From DAHUYF01 sp052143095 (lineage in GTDB: Bacteria > Pseudomonadota > Alphaproteobacteria > ATCC43930 > CGMCC-115725), in the NCBI GenBank assembly GCA_052143095.1, contig JBKQTR010000269.1, forward strand, positions 13,646 to 77,645: a stretch of 64,000 bases of DNA, given 5' to 3'. The position numbers were made by a program, and so were the translations under genes. Positions 1-8,857 of this stretch are shown here, in pieces; within the stretch, counting starts at the first letter, position 1; every line of letters begins with the position of its first letter. The notes beneath the pieces are model-generated. The model made no database searches. It was not told where the DNA came from and saw nothing but the letters and a program-made list of their open reading frames with translations.

Positions 1-537
1 CGCGCCACGACTGTCGGCAACGATGCGTCGAATGGGCAGGGGCTTGCCGTCAAAGACCGCATCGTTTTGCAGCAGCGCCGCCCGGTTGTCGATCACGAAC
101 GGCTCGAGCCGGACGCCGAACTCGCGGCAATAGTGCAGAATCCCTTGGTGATGCTGGGAAAGCCTTGCCGCGCCGGCGTTGAAATAGAGGTCCGGATGCT
201 CATCCCAGGCGACGTGCTGCTCCGACTCGGTCTCGACCACGCGATCTCCCGCGCGGAGCGTCCAGACGCGCCCGCCGGAGCGCTCCCGAGCTTCCAGGAT
301 GACGCAATCATAGCCTGCCTGCCGCAGTTGGTAGCCCGCGGTCATGCCGGCGATCCCGGCGCCCAGAATCACGACGCGGACACCGCGCCCCGATGCCGCT
401 GGCAATCGAGGCGGCTGCGCATAGACGCTCGGCGACGGCAACAGCCCCATCGCCCCTAACGTGGCATAAAGACCGGTAACGCTGCCGGCGCGTCCCGCCA
501 AATTGATGAAGCTGCGGCGAGAGAGGTCAACCGCCAA
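1..537 (-). CDS. Flavin monoamine oxidase-family protein, Tat-exported (C-terminus outside window)
   Basis: FAD-dependent amine oxidase; only the first 179 residues lie in the window. The N-terminus carries a twin-arginine motif (SRRSFI) followed by a hydrophobic stretch, so it is probably exported folded with its FAD. The Rossmann motif follows (VVILGAGIAGMTAGYQLRQ, with the acidic end at ILEARERSGGR), which is the flavin amine oxidase fingerprint GxGxxG...E.....GGR. No ATG precedes the Tat motif in frame. I chose TTG at 537 because GGAG sits 8 nt upstream; a GTG near 650 would give a longer N-terminus unlike a Tat signal. Substrate cannot be read from the fragment; L-amino-acid oxidases and monoamine oxidases share this signature. 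It lies 232 bp downstream of the hybrid kinase on the same strand. Confidence 0.75.
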   Translation of the reverse strand, partial: MAVDLSRRSFINLAGRAGSVTGLYATLGAMGLLPSPSVYAQPPRLPAASGRGVRVVILGAGIAGMTAGYQLRQAGYDCVILEARERSGGRVWTLRAGDRVVETESEQHVAWDEHPDLYFNAGAARLSQHHQGILHYCREFGVRLEPFVIDNRAALLQNDAVFDGKPLPIRRIVADSRGA

Positions 538-769
538 AGCGGGCGCTCCGGTGTCCGACCCACTGTGTGGTCGCGCGTGAGATCGTCCGGGCGTCCGGAA
601 GCGGTCGCACCGCCGGATCGGCCATAGCAAGATCGCTGCAGACGACACCACAACCGGACATTGAGGCCAAGCTACGGGCGAAATCCCGTTGCTGTCAAAT
701 GGGATGACAGCCCGTGTTTCCGCGAGCGGATCGTGGAGCTTGTCGGCGGTGATTTTCCTCGATCGCCGG

Positions 770-2872
770 CTAGGAGCGTAGCTTCCGTTCCTTCATTCTC
801 TCCAGAATGGCCGCCAGCTCGCGAACAATGACCGCAGGCTTGAACGGCTTCATCAAAATAGGGGCGTCGCCGGGCGGCTGAGAGAAAGTACGACCGGCAT
901 AGCCGGTGATGAACAAGAGCGCGAGATCCGGCCGCGTCGATCGCGCGTGCCGCACGAAATCGGACCCGGTCATGTCGGGCATGGCGAGGTCGACGACGGC
1001 GACGTCAACCTGCTCAGCCGCAAGGACGGCGAGTGCCTCCCGCCCGTTCTTGGCCTCGAGCATCCGATAACCCTGGTCGCTCAGCGAAGCGAGAATGAAC
1101 TCGCGGACTTGAAAATCGTCGTCTACCACGAGAACCGCCGCACGGCAGTCCGACGCATCGCTGCGGTCCTCCGCCGTCGAGATACTTTCGATCTCACCGG
1201 CCGCTGCACGAGGCAGGACGATGCGGACCGTCGTGCCAGAGTCCGGCGTGCTGTCGATCGTCACCGAGCCATCCGACTGCTTGGCCATGCCGAACACCTG
1301 GCTGAGGCCCAATCCGGTACCTTCGCCGACCTCCTTCGTCGTGAAGAACGGATCGAACGCCTTTGCACGCACCTCCGTTGTCATGCCCTTGCCCGTGTCG
1401 GTGATGGCGAGAGAGACGTGGTCGCGCGGTGCGAGTTCCGGCGGGAGCCGCGGATCGCCGGCGACCAGGTTTGTCGTCTCTATGATCAACCGCCCCCCGG
1501 CCGGCATGGCGTCGCGCGCGTTGAAGACGACGTTGAGAATGGCCGTCTCGACCTGGCTGGAATCCGCCAGGATCGGCCAGAGGTCGTGAGCCAATCTCAT
1601 GTCGATCTGGATCTCGGCACCAACGGCCGCGGCCAGCATTTCCGAAAGCTCGCAGACCAGCACGTTGAGGTCCACGGCGCGGCGTTCCAAGCGCTGCCGA
1701 CGCGCGAAGGCGAGGAGATGATTGACGAGCCTGGCGCCTTGACGGGCGGCGCGATCGATGTTTCCGAGATATTGGAGGACCTTATCAGGATCCCGGGAGT
1801 GTTCGGCACGCTCCACGTTGCCGGCGATCGTCGTGAGCAGATTGTTGAAGTCATGCGCTACGCCGCCGGTGAGTTGCCCGATGGCCTCCATCTTCTGTGC
1901 TTGCCGCAGTTGCACATCCGTTTCATCGCGCTGCCGCACCGCGCGCAAGAGCAGCAAGACGAGCAGGCCGACGACGATCGTGAGACCGCTGCCTGCGAGT
2001 AAATATGCCCGCTCTGCCTCCCTCGGGGATGCCAGAATATCGTCCAGACTCATGCCGACCGTGACGAGAAGCGGATAGCCGGGAATGGCTGCGAAGCTGT
2101 GAATTCTATCTACGCCATCGACCCGGCTATGGCCAAGATATGTGCCGAGATCCGCCGTCGAGGCGTGTTCAAGGAGAACGCCCCCGCTCAGGTCCCGGCC
2201 GATGCCGCCGCCGATCATCGCTCCGCGTGCCCGGATGATGCCGTCGCGACCGACCAGCGTGACGATCCCTCCCTTGCCAAGATCAACGGTGTCAAAAAAT
2301 CGCGAGAAATAGAGGGGATCGAGCGAGAACACCAGCACGCCGGCGAACGTACCGTCGCTCCGCTCTAGACGCCGGGAGATCTGGATCGACCATTTCTTCG
2401 AGACACGTCCGAGGACCGGCGCGCTGATATAGGGCTGAGCGGCGGAGGGATCGAGATGATGCCGGAAATGCTCACGATCCGACAGGTCGATCTCGCTGTC
2501 AGAAGAACCCAGAGTCGACTCTCGTAGCCTGCCGTTCGCGTCGATGATGCCGATCTGGATCATGCTACCCGAGAGCGGTGAGTTTTCAATCCAGGACGGG
2601 AGACGATAGCGATCGGGGTCTATCGCGTATTCGGCTTTGACCGTCAGCATCACGTGATCGACCGCACTGATGGTCCGGCGGATATATTCGCGAAATGCGA
2701 TGGCGATATTGGTTGTGTCCCGTTGCGCTTGTGTTATCGCGCTCGACCGCTCGCGCAAGGCATCGCGGCCCAGGCCCGCCCAAAACAGACCCAGCACGAT
2801 GGTTCCGAACAGGAGGATGCCAAGCGGCAATTTTCCCGAGGGCAATCGAAACCAATGTTTGACGGAAGCCAA
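770..2872 (-). CDS. Membrane hybrid histidine kinase with periplasmic Cache-like sensor and receiver domain
   Basis: 700 aa. A membrane segment at about 15-33 and a second at about 290-311 bracket a periplasmic domain of the double-Cache/PDC type (inferred from size and the pattern SDREHFRHHL...PYISAPVLG). Then come HisKA with the phosphorylated His at 340 (GGVAHDFNN), HATPase_c with N-box around N451 (NARDAMPAGG) and G-boxes (DTGKGM; GEGTGLGLS), and a C-terminal receiver with acceptor Asp628 and Lys675. It senses an extracytoplasmic small molecule and probably passes phosphate within itself or to a partner; no output domain is attached. Starts at ATG. Neighbours give no clear ligand. The family assignment is firm, the stimulus unknown. 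Confidence 0.93.
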   Translation of the reverse strand: MASVKHWFRLPSGKLPLGILLFGTIVLGLFWAGLGRDALRERSSAITQAQRDTTNIAIAFREYIRRTISAVDHVMLTVKAEYAIDPDRYRLPSWIENSPLSGSMIQIGIIDANGRLRESTLGSSDSEIDLSDREHFRHHLDPSAAQPYISAPVLGRVSKKWSIQISRRLERSDGTFAGVLVFSLDPLYFSRFFDTVDLGKGGIVTLVGRDGIIRARGAMIGGGIGRDLSGGVLLEHASTADLGTYLGHSRVDGVDRIHSFAAIPGYPLLVTVGMSLDDILASPREAERAYLLAGSGLTIVVGLLVLLLLRAVRQRDETDVQLRQAQKMEAIGQLTGGVAHDFNNLLTTIAGNVERAEHSRDPDKVLQYLGNIDRAARQGARLVNHLLAFARRQRLERRAVDLNVLVCELSEMLAAAVGAEIQIDMRLAHDLWPILADSSQVETAILNVVFNARDAMPAGGRLIIETTNLVAGDPRLPPELAPRDHVSLAITDTGKGMTTEVRAKAFDPFFTTKEVGEGTGLGLSQVFGMAKQSDGSVTIDSTPDSGTTVRIVLPRAAAGEIESISTAEDRSDASDCRAAVLVVDDDFQVREFILASLSDQGYRMLEAKNGREALAVLAAEQVDVAVVDLAMPDMTGSDFVRHARSTRPDLALLFITGYAGRTFSQPPGDAPILMKPFKPAVIVRELAAILERMKERKLRS

Positions 2873-3236
2873 TGCTTACCTCGTCGCTCGAACGCTGGTT
2901 AGCGGACGCCGCCGTCAATTCGAACGCAACCCGAACGATCCCGTCCGTCGAAGGACAAGGTAGACGCCTGACGACCCGATGCCGACCGAGCTGTGACCGG
3001 TTTGACAACCCAATATATCGCAAGCAGCGAAGACCGTAGGTAGACCTTTTGGGTTGACCGCCGATGAATCTACACCCGCCAACACCGTGGAAAATTGTGC
3101 ACGCTTACATGTTAACTATAAGTCACGCGGCGAGGATTGGTCGGCCGCACGATATGACAAGCCCGCGACCAATTATCTTGCGTATAACAACCTCGCCTCT
3201 GGCAGGAGGTGGCCTGCTCGCTTGCGAGCCCACGTT
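2873..3236. other. Intergenic region upstream of the hybrid kinase
   Basis: 364 bases between the kinase start and the end of the TonB receptor gene, both on the minus strand. It is AT-richer than its surroundings around 3085-3190 and must hold the kinase promoter. I see no convincing terminator, repeat or small gene in it. Confidence 0.5.
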
Positions 3237-5612
3237 TCAGAACGTCACCCGGATGCCGCCGAACACCGCGAAGGGCGCGCCGGGGCTGACGAAGCGGTTG
3301 TCGACGCCGGGGCCGTTGGTGACGGCGCCGGCGGGAATGCCGGGCGCGCCGACACCGGTGGGATCGCCGAACTGGCCGAAGGTCGAGTAGTGCGCGTCGA
3401 ACAGGTTCTGGATGCTGGCGAACATTTCGACATGGCGCGTGATCTCATAGGTGCTGTGCAGATTGACCACGGCGTAGCCCGGCAGTTGCGGGTTCTGGTT
3501 GGACTCGTCGCCCTTCAGATATTGCGAACTGAAATAGCTCAAGGTGCCGCCGACCGTCCAATGCGGGGTCAGCCGGTAATCGGCGTTGAGCTTGAGCTGA
3601 TGTTGGGGAATGCCGGGCAAGTGGTCACCGGGCTGGACGTGGATGTTGCCGTTGGCGTCGGCGAAGGGATTGTTGGGCGAGGGCAGCGTCAGCGGCGATT
3701 GGAAGGTGGCGTCGATCAGGCTGTAGGCGGCGGAGAGCGACCAGCTCTCGTCGCGATAGGCGAGCCGGCTCTCGATCCCCTGGCGGCGGGTCGCACCGAT
3801 ATTCTCGAAGAAGCCGGTGCTGATCGTCGTCGCGACACCGTAGATGTCGTCGGTGAGGTCGGTGCGGAACAAGCCAAAATTCCAGGTAAATTTTCCGGGC
3901 AGCAGCGCCGGCAGCGCGAAGCCGCCGCGCAGGCCCGTCTCGTAGGTTTGCGAGACCACCTGCTTCAGGGTCGGCGGATCGGAGGAGAGCGAGGAGGGCA
4001 GCAGGCAAGGCTGTGCCGGGTTGGAGCATTCGATCTCGCTCGGTGTCGGCGCGCGGTTGCCTTCGGAATAGCCGGCGTAGCCGGTGAGATTGGTCAGGAT
4101 CTTGTAGGTGAAGCCGATGGCGGGGTTGAAGCGGGAGTAGCGGTTGGTGCCGGAGAGGTTCGAGCCCAGGTGATCGCTCAACGCGATCTCCGCGATATTG
4201 TAGCGGCCGCTGGCGGTGACGGCGAGCGCAGGGGTGAGGTTGACGGTATCGGTGAGGAAGATGCCGTAATAGTCGTCGGTCGCGCTGAGGCTGACCGGCG
4301 TCGCGGTAAAGCCGGTGTTCTCCGGCGTGTCAACGAAAAAGCCCGAGGGCACCACCTGCAGCGAGGAATTGATGGTGCCGACCTGCGCCGCCGATTGGAA
4401 ATCGACCACGTCATGGTCGATGCTGCCGCCCAGGACAAAATTGTTGTCGTGGCCGAACAGCGTCCCGGTATAGGTCGTCTGCAGCGCGCCGCCGACGCCC
4501 ACGGCGTGGATGGTCTCGGTGTCATCCTCGCCGATCGGCACGGTGCCGCCGTTGGAGACATCGGGGATCGCGCCGCCGGTGCTGGAGACCAGCGGCGTCG
4601 CGCCGTCGGATTGGCAGAGGAAGCCGTTGCCGCAGGAGGTGTAAGTCGTGGTATTGCCGTTGAGCACCGTCTGGTGGAACTCGCGGCGGTAGGCATTGCC
4701 CTGCAAGGAAAGCGCGTCGGTGGCCTGGTAGTTGCCGTTGACGGTGACGAACTCGAGCTGGTTGACGTTGTTCTGCGGGTTGGTGAAGACGAGCGAACGG
4801 CCGGCGGCGAGCTCCTGCTCCGGCGTCGTGCCGACGCCGAACAGGCGATTGTCGGCGCCGGTGAAGTTGATGTCGAGCGAGAGCTTCTCACCATGCGCAC
4901 CGGCCGCGGCATAGAGCTGCTGCACATCGTCCGGCGAGAATTGCCGCCAGCCATCCGAGGCGTAGAGCTTGCCGCCGATATAGGCTGCGAAAGGCCCCGC
5001 CTGCTGGCCGTATTCGATGGTGCCGCTGCGCTGGCCGAACGAGCCGCCGGCGAGTTCGCTCTCGAAGCCATGATAGGTGAAGCCGTTCTTCATGGTGACG
5101 AGCACGGCGCCGCCGAGCGCGTTGAGGCCATAGACCGGGTTGGCGCTGACGACGTCGACGCGGTCGATGGCGAAGTCGGGGATCAGATCCCAATTGACGG
5201 TGTCGCCGAACGCCTCGTTGACGCGCACGCCGTTCTGATAGACCGCGATCCCCTGCGGCGTGCCGAGCACCGGCGAGGCCACGAAGCCGCGCAGCAGCAC
5301 ATCCGGCTGCAAGGGATCGACGAGCGTGCCGTTGATGCTGACGCTGCCGAGCTGGTCGGACATGCTGTTGAGCAGGCTCGCCGAGCCCTCGCGCCTGAGA
5401 TCGCCGGCGGAGAGGCTCTGCACATTGGCCGGCACCTTGTCGATGTCGATGCCGGTGCCCGGCAGCGGCGTGGTGCCGATGACGGTGATGGTGGGGAGCT
5501 CGGCGCCGGGCGCCGGAAGCTGGTCCGGCGTGGGTGCGGATTGCGCCAGCGCCGCCAGCGGCATGAGGATGCCGGCCAACGCGCCAAGCCCGATCCGCCC
5601 GCTCCCCGACAT
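3237..5612 (-). CDS. TonB-dependent outer-membrane receptor
   Basis: 791 aa from the ATG at 5612, chosen because it opens a clear Sec signal peptide (ALAGILMPLAALAQS). A TonB-box-like segment (ELPTITVIG, about 38-46) is followed by a plug domain (VLLRGF, AVYQNGVRVNEAFGD, DVVSANPVYGLNALGGAV) and a long beta-barrel ending in Phe (GGIRVTF), the usual C-terminal signature. No N-terminal extension for an anti-sigma factor is present. The substrate could be a siderophore, cobalamin or another scarce nutrient; the sequence does not decide. It is transcribed away from a two-component pair across 235 bp containing a palindrome, so that pair may control it. A long minus-strand open frame continues upstream to 6248 but crosses the divergent kinase gene and is not coding there. 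Confidence 0.92.
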   Translation of the reverse strand: MSGSGRIGLGALAGILMPLAALAQSAPTPDQLPAPGAELPTITVIGTTPLPGTGIDIDKVPANVQSLSAGDLRREGSASLLNSMSDQLGSVSINGTLVDPLQPDVLLRGFVASPVLGTPQGIAVYQNGVRVNEAFGDTVNWDLIPDFAIDRVDVVSANPVYGLNALGGAVLVTMKNGFTYHGFESELAGGSFGQRSGTIEYGQQAGPFAAYIGGKLYASDGWRQFSPDDVQQLYAAAGAHGEKLSLDINFTGADNRLFGVGTTPEQELAAGRSLVFTNPQNNVNQLEFVTVNGNYQATDALSLQGNAYRREFHQTVLNGNTTTYTSCGNGFLCQSDGATPLVSSTGGAIPDVSNGGTVPIGEDDTETIHAVGVGGALQTTYTGTLFGHDNNFVLGGSIDHDVVDFQSAAQVGTINSSLQVVPSGFFVDTPENTGFTATPVSLSATDDYYGIFLTDTVNLTPALAVTASGRYNIAEIALSDHLGSNLSGTNRYSRFNPAIGFTYKILTNLTGYAGYSEGNRAPTPSEIECSNPAQPCLLPSSLSSDPPTLKQVVSQTYETGLRGGFALPALLPGKFTWNFGLFRTDLTDDIYGVATTISTGFFENIGATRRQGIESRLAYRDESWSLSAAYSLIDATFQSPLTLPSPNNPFADANGNIHVQPGDHLPGIPQHQLKLNADYRLTPHWTVGGTLSYFSSQYLKGDESNQNPQLPGYAVVNLHSTYEITRHVEMFASIQNLFDAHYSTFGQFGDPTGVGAPGIPAGAVTNGPGVDNRFVSPGAPFAVFGGIRVTF

Positions 5613-5705
5613 CCCGGCCCCACGCCTTGTTCTTGCCGCCGCGATCCCGTTGTCATTAAAGGTCCCTCGGGGCCGAGGTTCTATGTCGGTTTGTCCCGAT
5701 TTTGC

Positions 5706-5720
5706 CGGGAAATCTTCCCG
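5706..5720. promoter_or_regulatory. Candidate operator, CGGGAA-ATC-TTCCCG
   Basis: Perfect 6-bp inverted repeat with a 3-nt spacer in the divergent promoter region between the TonB receptor and the NarL-type two-component genes. An overlapping TCCCG...CGGGA pair (5694-5710) nests with it. Suggested as the binding site of the neighbouring response regulator; inference only. Confidence 0.4.
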
Positions 5721-5847
5721 TTCTGCAGCTCGGGGCCTGGCCGCCGCATTTTGCAACCGGCGCGCGTCGTGGCATGCTCTGGGGCAAGAGCGGCGACAAG
5801 GACGGGGAGGGAGCTTGCGCGGCGCCGGACGGAACCTCGAAAGCACC

Positions 5848-7206
5848 ATGCTCTCGCTGCGGCTGCGGCTTATCGGCCTGGTGGCGCTGGTCTTTGCCGC
5901 GAGCCTGGCGCTGGGCGGCACCGTCGCCTGCCTGAACGCCTCGCGCTCGGTCGAAGCCGAGATGCGCTCGGCGCTGGCGGTGGCGCAGCAGGCCGTGGCG
6001 GTGGGCATCGCCGGGCTCGACCGCTCGGACGACCGCCGGCGCGACCTCGAGCGGCTCGTCGCCTCCTTCCGCGGCAACCGGCATCTGCGGGTGACGCTGA
6101 GCGCCGAGGACAGCGCAGTGGCGATGCCGCAAGCGGACGCGCCGGAGCTCACCGCGGCGCCGCGCTGGTTCGAGCGCCTGATCGGCGTCACGCCGAGCCG
6201 GGTGCAGATACCGGTCGCCGCCGCCGGAAGGGAGTATGGCGAGATCACGCTCGAGACCGTGCCGCATAACGAGATCCTCGAGATCTGGAACGAGTTCGGC
6301 GACAGCCTGCTGCTGCTGGCGCTGTTCTCGGCGCCGACGGTGCTGCTGATCTACGTCTTCATCGGCCATGCGCTGCGCCCGCTCGACCGCCTCGCCGCGG
6401 GGCTTGCCCGCATCGGCGGCGGCGATTACGCCGTCCGCCTCGAGGAGCGCCTGCCGCCGGAACTGTCGCGGCTGCGCGACAGCTTCAACCGCATGGCGGC
6501 GAGGCTGGCCGGGATGGCGGCGGAAAATCGCGGGCTCACCGAGCAATTGCTGAGCCTGCAGGAGCAGGAGCGCAGCGATCTCGCGCGCGACCTGCACGAC
6601 GAGATCGGCCCCTTCCTCTTCGCCATCAACATCGACGCGGCCGCCATCGCGCGCCAGGCCGAGGCCGGCCGCTTCCCGGCGATCGCCGGTCCCGCCGCGG
6701 CGATCTCCGAGGCGGTGGGCTATCTGCAGCAGCAAGTGAAGAGCATGCTTGGGCGGCTCAGGCCGATCGGCCTCGCCGAGTTCGGCCTCGGCGCCGCCAT
6801 CGCCACGCTGATCGAGTTCTGGCGCCGCCGCCATCCCGAGATCGACTATCGGCTGGAGATCGCGCCGGAGGCCGAGGGCAGGGGCGAGCTGATCGACACT
6901 ACGATCTACCGCATCGTCCAGGAATGCCTCAGCAACGCGCTCCGCCACGGCCGGCCGAGCAGCGTCGCGATTGTCCTCGGCTATGCCCGCGGCGAGCGCG
7001 GCGGCAGCGACGCGCTGGTGCTGACGGTGCGCGACGACGGCAGCGGCATGAGCGCGCGCCCCGGCGCCGGCTACGGCCTCCTCGGCATGGGCGAGCGCGT
7101 CAAGGCGCTGGGCGGACGCTTCGAGGTGGCGAGCGATCCCGGCGCCGGGCTGGCGGTGACGGCGCACCTGCCGCTGCCCGCGCGCGCGCGCGCGAGCGCG
7201 CCATGA
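5848..7206 (+). CDS. NarL-family sensor histidine kinase with HAMP domain
   Basis: 452 aa from ATG 5848, which starts a membrane segment (7-25). A short periplasmic domain (about 30-150) is followed by a second membrane segment (152-173), HAMP (about 173-226), HisKA_3 with the phosphorylated His250 (DLARDLHDEIG) and a HATPase_c of the NarX/DegS type (NALRHG N-box; DDGSGM; GYGLLGMGER). Its stop overlaps the start of the response-regulator gene (ATGA), so the two are translationally coupled and form one system. The final codons run through a CG-dinucleotide tract. The divergent TonB receptor is a plausible target. The stimulus is unknown. Confidence 0.93.
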   Translation: MLSLRLRLIGLVALVFAASLALGGTVACLNASRSVEAEMRSALAVAQQAVAVGIAGLDRSDDRRRDLERLVASFRGNRHLRVTLSAEDSAVAMPQADAPELTAAPRWFERLIGVTPSRVQIPVAAAGREYGEITLETVPHNEILEIWNEFGDSLLLLALFSAPTVLLIYVFIGHALRPLDRLAAGLARIGGGDYAVRLEERLPPELSRLRDSFNRMAARLAGMAAENRGLTEQLLSLQEQERSDLARDLHDEIGPFLFAINIDAAAIARQAEAGRFPAIAGPAAAISEAVGYLQQQVKSMLGRLRPIGLAEFGLGAAIATLIEFWRRRHPEIDYRLEIAPEAEGRGELIDTTIYRIVQECLSNALRHGRPSSVAIVLGYARGERGGSDALVLTVRDDGSGMSARPGAGYGLLGMGERVKALGGRFEVASDPGAGLAVTAHLPLPARARASAP

Positions 7207-7832
7207 GGATCCTGATCGTCGACGATCACGCCATCGTTCGCGCGGGGCTGCGCCGGCTGCTCGCCGAGGATGCGCGGCTCGAGCTGCGCGAGGCGGCGAG
7301 CGGCAAGGAGGCGATCGGGCTGTGCCGAGACTGGCGGCCCGATCTCGTCATCCTCGACCTCAACCTGCCCGGCATCGGCGGGCTGGAGCTGATCCGGCGG
7401 TTCGGCATGGAGGAGAAGGCGCCGCGCATCCTGGTGCTGAGCATGCATGACGATCCCCTGTATGCGATGCGGGCGCTGCAGGCCGGCGCTTCTGGCTATG
7501 TCAGCAAGGATTCGGCGCCGGCGGAGATCCTCGAAGGCATCAGGCGGGTCGGCGAGGGCCAGAGCTATGTGGCGCCGCGGCTGGCGCAGGAGATGGCGCT
7601 GTTCAGCGTGCGCGCACCGGCCCATCCGCTCGACGGCCTGTCGCGGCGCGAGCTCGAGATCCTGCGGCTGCTCGGCGAGGGCAGCAGCCTGCAGCAGATC
7701 GCCGACGCGCTCGGCCTCAGCTACAAGACGATCGCCAACACCAGCGGCCAGATCAAAGCCAAGCTCGGCGTGCAGCGCACCGCCGAGCTGATCCGCATCG
7801 CGGTGGAGAACAAGATCGCGCCGGAGATCTGA
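7203..7832 (+). CDS. NarL/FixJ-family response regulator
   Basis: 209 aa. Receiver domain at 1-120 with acidic pocket (VDDH), acceptor Asp52 and Lys102, followed by a LuxR-type helix-turn-helix (about 145-205; SRRELEILRLLGEGSSLQQI, then LGLSYKTIANTSGQIKAKLG). It should dimerise on phosphorylation by the upstream kinase, with which it overlaps by 4 bp, and bind DNA as a transcription factor. The typical 'SxKTVxxH' HTH segment reads SYKTIANTSGQ, a slight departure in the recognition helix. Likely targets include the adjacent divergent promoter at 5613-5847. Confidence 0.95.
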   Translation: MRILIVDDHAIVRAGLRRLLAEDARLELREAASGKEAIGLCRDWRPDLVILDLNLPGIGGLELIRRFGMEEKAPRILVLSMHDDPLYAMRALQAGASGYVSKDSAPAEILEGIRRVGEGQSYVAPRLAQEMALFSVRAPAHPLDGLSRRELEILRLLGEGSSLQQIADALGLSYKTIANTSGQIKAKLGVQRTAELIRIAVENKIAPEI

Positions 7833-7853
7833 GGGCGGTGAATCGGTCGCGGC

Positions 7854-8144
7854 TCATGAATGGGCGAGGGCCTGGGCCAGGTCGGCAATCACCCGCTCTA
7901 TCTCACTGATGTCGCCATAGGTCGCTTCCAGCAGACATCCGAGACAGCTTCTCCCATTGGAATGGTCCAATACCGCTCTCGGGAATTTGGCGGAAAGCCA
8001 TACGCGCGTCTTTCGCCGAACCTCATCCAGCTTTTCCGCGTCAAAGCAACCGCCGCGCTTTGCCGCCTCGATAAACATCTGCTGGTGACGCGAACACGTA
8101 TAACGAAAGGTCAGCATGGGCGGCTCATGGAACAGGGCGAGCAC
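7854..8144 (-). CDS. Small hypothetical protein with cysteine pairs
   Basis: Up to 96 aa; an internal ATG at 8117 (MLTFRYTC...) may be the true start. It is mildly acidic, with Cys near the N-terminus, mid-protein and a CLGC pair in a 'RSCLGCLLEATYGDISEIE' segment, and an amphipathic C-terminal helix. The Cys arrangement could bind metal, but no family is recognised. It is convergent with the response regulator. Base composition is less GC-rich than its neighbours, and the amino-acid pattern looks coding rather than antisense. Confidence 0.5.
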   Translation of the reverse strand: MLALFHEPPMLTFRYTCSRHQQMFIEAAKRGGCFDAEKLDEVRRKTRVWLSAKFPRAVLDHSNGRSCLGCLLEATYGDISEIERVIADLAQALAHS

Positions 8145-8230
8145 GTCGATCCCTGCTTGTCGAAAAAATTCGCGGCCTTACGATTGCCAAGGGCCCCAGC
8201 GTGCCGGTCATCGCGACCGGCCGCATGCCG

Positions 8231-8395
8231 TCACGTTGCCGGCTCCATCGGAGGATCGGCGTTGCTCAGCTCGGCCGCGCGTTCCTCAAGCTGCGCCGCA
8301 TAGGCCTCAAGCTCCTCTGTCACGGTAGGATTGTAAATCGACTTGGCAAGGCGCCTGCATCTCTCGGCCTCCTCATGCAGAGAGATCGTGTCCAC
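8231..8395 (-). CDS. Small hypothetical protein of the 'EAERCRRLA' type
   Basis: 54 aa from a GTG at 8395 preceded by GGGGG about 5 nt away. The pattern HEEAERCRRLAKS...YAAQLEERAAEL matches the short helical proteins common in alphaproteobacteria (recollection, not a search). The open frame extends upstream to 8551, but that part lacks the family pattern and crosses an inverted repeat (8447-8465), so the short form is preferred. No function is known. Same strand as the preceding small gene. Confidence 0.45.
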   Translation of the reverse strand: MDTISLHEEAERCRRLAKSIYNPTVTEELEAYAAQLEERAAELSNADPPMEPAT

Positions 8396-8857
8396 CTTAC
8401 CCCCGTCGACTGCGCGGATCGAAGCTGCGTTTGACTGAAGAGGGTAGTTGCAGTTTTTTTGCAACGCAATAACGGCGGTGAAGTTTTCCACCATAAAATT
8501 CTTATCAGGGGATAACCTCGCCGCCTGTTGGGCTGCATCACGGTGGCGCACCGACAGCGGCCTGCATCACCTTCTCCTCATACAGGCGAGTTCCTGTCTC
8601 CGCGCTTCGACTGATGGATCACCAACGGTTAGAGGTCATCGGGTCATTGTGAGTTTGCGCACAAGGGCGTACTGCCGTTGATAGAGGTGTTCCAATGGGC
8701 GCCGTGATGTCCTCAGACCAACTTTCAAAGAGACGCTCGCGCAGGTCATCGCGGTGGGGAATATGATCGCATCGGAGATCGGGGAGCGCTTCAGGTCGCA
8801 TTCTCCGCCGAGCGCCAGCAGGACCGTGCACTGTGCGCACGGTGCGCATCGTCGCGC
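8396..8857. other. Intergenic region with a GTTGCA/TGCAAC inverted repeat
   Basis: 462 bases without a convincing gene. At 8447-8465 lies GTTGCA-N7-TGCAAC around a T-tract, placed about 50 bp upstream of the small GTG-start gene, where an operator or promoter element would sit. Short open frames at 8619-8849 and 8448-8681 have no coding character. The 3' end of the CapK-like gene borders the region. Confidence 0.4.

Noticed and set aside
3054..6269. Plus-strand open frame of over 1000 codons opposite the TonB receptor
   Set aside because: The minus strand encodes a full receptor with signal peptide, plug and barrel. The plus frame is a Gly/Ala/Arg-rich antisense shadow with no domain pattern, which high GC content produces readily.
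7176..7202. CG-dinucleotide tract at the kinase/regulator junction as a regulatory or Z-DNA element
   Set aside because: It encodes Ala/Arg at the end of the kinase and is explained by codon choice in high-GC DNA.
8619..8849. Minus-strand 76-codon open frame upstream of the CapK-like gene's 3' end
   Set aside because: No ribosome site, and an irregular Arg/Asp/His-rich composition; not supported as a gene.
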